Source of the DNA: Acidobacteriota bacterium
GTDB lineage: Bacteria > Acidobacteriota > Vicinamibacteria > Vicinamibacterales > JAKQTR01
Assembly (NCBI GenBank): GCA_026393735.1
Contig: JAPKZP010000313.1
Span: 1-6,767 of the forward strand
Direction: 5' to 3'
DNA: 6,767 nucleotides
The position numbers and the translations under genes were made by a program. The first letter of the stretch is position 1, and each line of letters starts with the position of its first letter. Below are positions 6,753 through 6,767 of the stretch, in pieces. The notes under the pieces were generated by a model. That model saw only the letters and a list, made by a program, of their open reading frames with translations. It did not search any database and was not told the origin of the DNA.

Positions 6753-6767
6753 GGCCTGACGGTGAGA

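Noticed and set aside
1..6767. Defence, toxin-antitoxin, CRISPR, phage or biosynthetic-cluster system
   Set aside because: No direct repeat array, integrase, nuclease, toxin-like small gene or biosynthetic enzyme is visible; the genes are ordinary metabolic and envelope functions.
6753..6767. Possible start of a further gene at the right edge
   Set aside because: Only 15 bases remain after the transporter stop, too few to support a feature.

Overview
The window is 6.8 kb of GC-rich, densely coding bacterial DNA with no RNA genes, CRISPR array or intact mobile element. A CBM9/DUF5916 outer-membrane protein, a GT39-type membrane glycosyltransferase, very high G/C at third codon positions and a dispersed-type 'GGGGTCAGACTC' inverted repeat together suggest a free-living Gram-negative bacterium. 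Acidobacteriota (Vicinamibacteria-like) is my best guess. This is inferred from gene content and style, not from a marker gene.

Layout. (1) Positions 1-1190, minus strand: the first 396 codons of an ArnT/PMT-like GT-C glycosyltransferase that runs off the left edge. The frame is open throughout, with no frameshift. (2) Positions 1191-1267: a short divergent intergenic region. (3) Positions 1268-3535, plus: a 755-residue secreted protein with an N-terminal CBM9-like domain and a DUF5916 beta-barrel ending in an aromatic residue. (4) Positions 3579-4151, plus: a 190-residue exported protein with a thioredoxin-like, ATP10-like fold and no cysteine. (5) Positions 4152-4279: intergenic, holding a 64-base near-perfect hairpin with 17-bp perfect arms and a possible promoter. 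(6) Positions 4280-5443, plus: isoaspartyl dipeptidase (iadA), GTG start. (7) Positions 5460-6752, plus: a YfcC/DcuC-family membrane transporter, 16 bases behind iadA. The last 15 bases hold nothing recognisable.

How the genes fit together. iadA and the transporter almost certainly form one transcription unit. The enzyme splits beta-aspartyl (isoaspartyl) dipeptides, which arise from damaged proteins or from cyanophycin breakdown, and the transporter plausibly moves the dipeptides or the released amino acids. The DUF5916 protein and the ATP10-like protein are both cell-envelope proteins and may be co-transcribed (43-base gap), but no functional link is evident. The glycosyltransferase is transcribed away from the rest and is probably a separate unit.

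I see no clearly new multi-gene system. The points most worth a second look are an apparent in-frame loss of about 50 residues (the first membrane-hairpin region) in the YfcC-like transporter, a Glu in place of the metal-bridging carboxylated Lys in IadA, the cysteine-free ATP10-like exported protein, and the REPIN-like hairpin.
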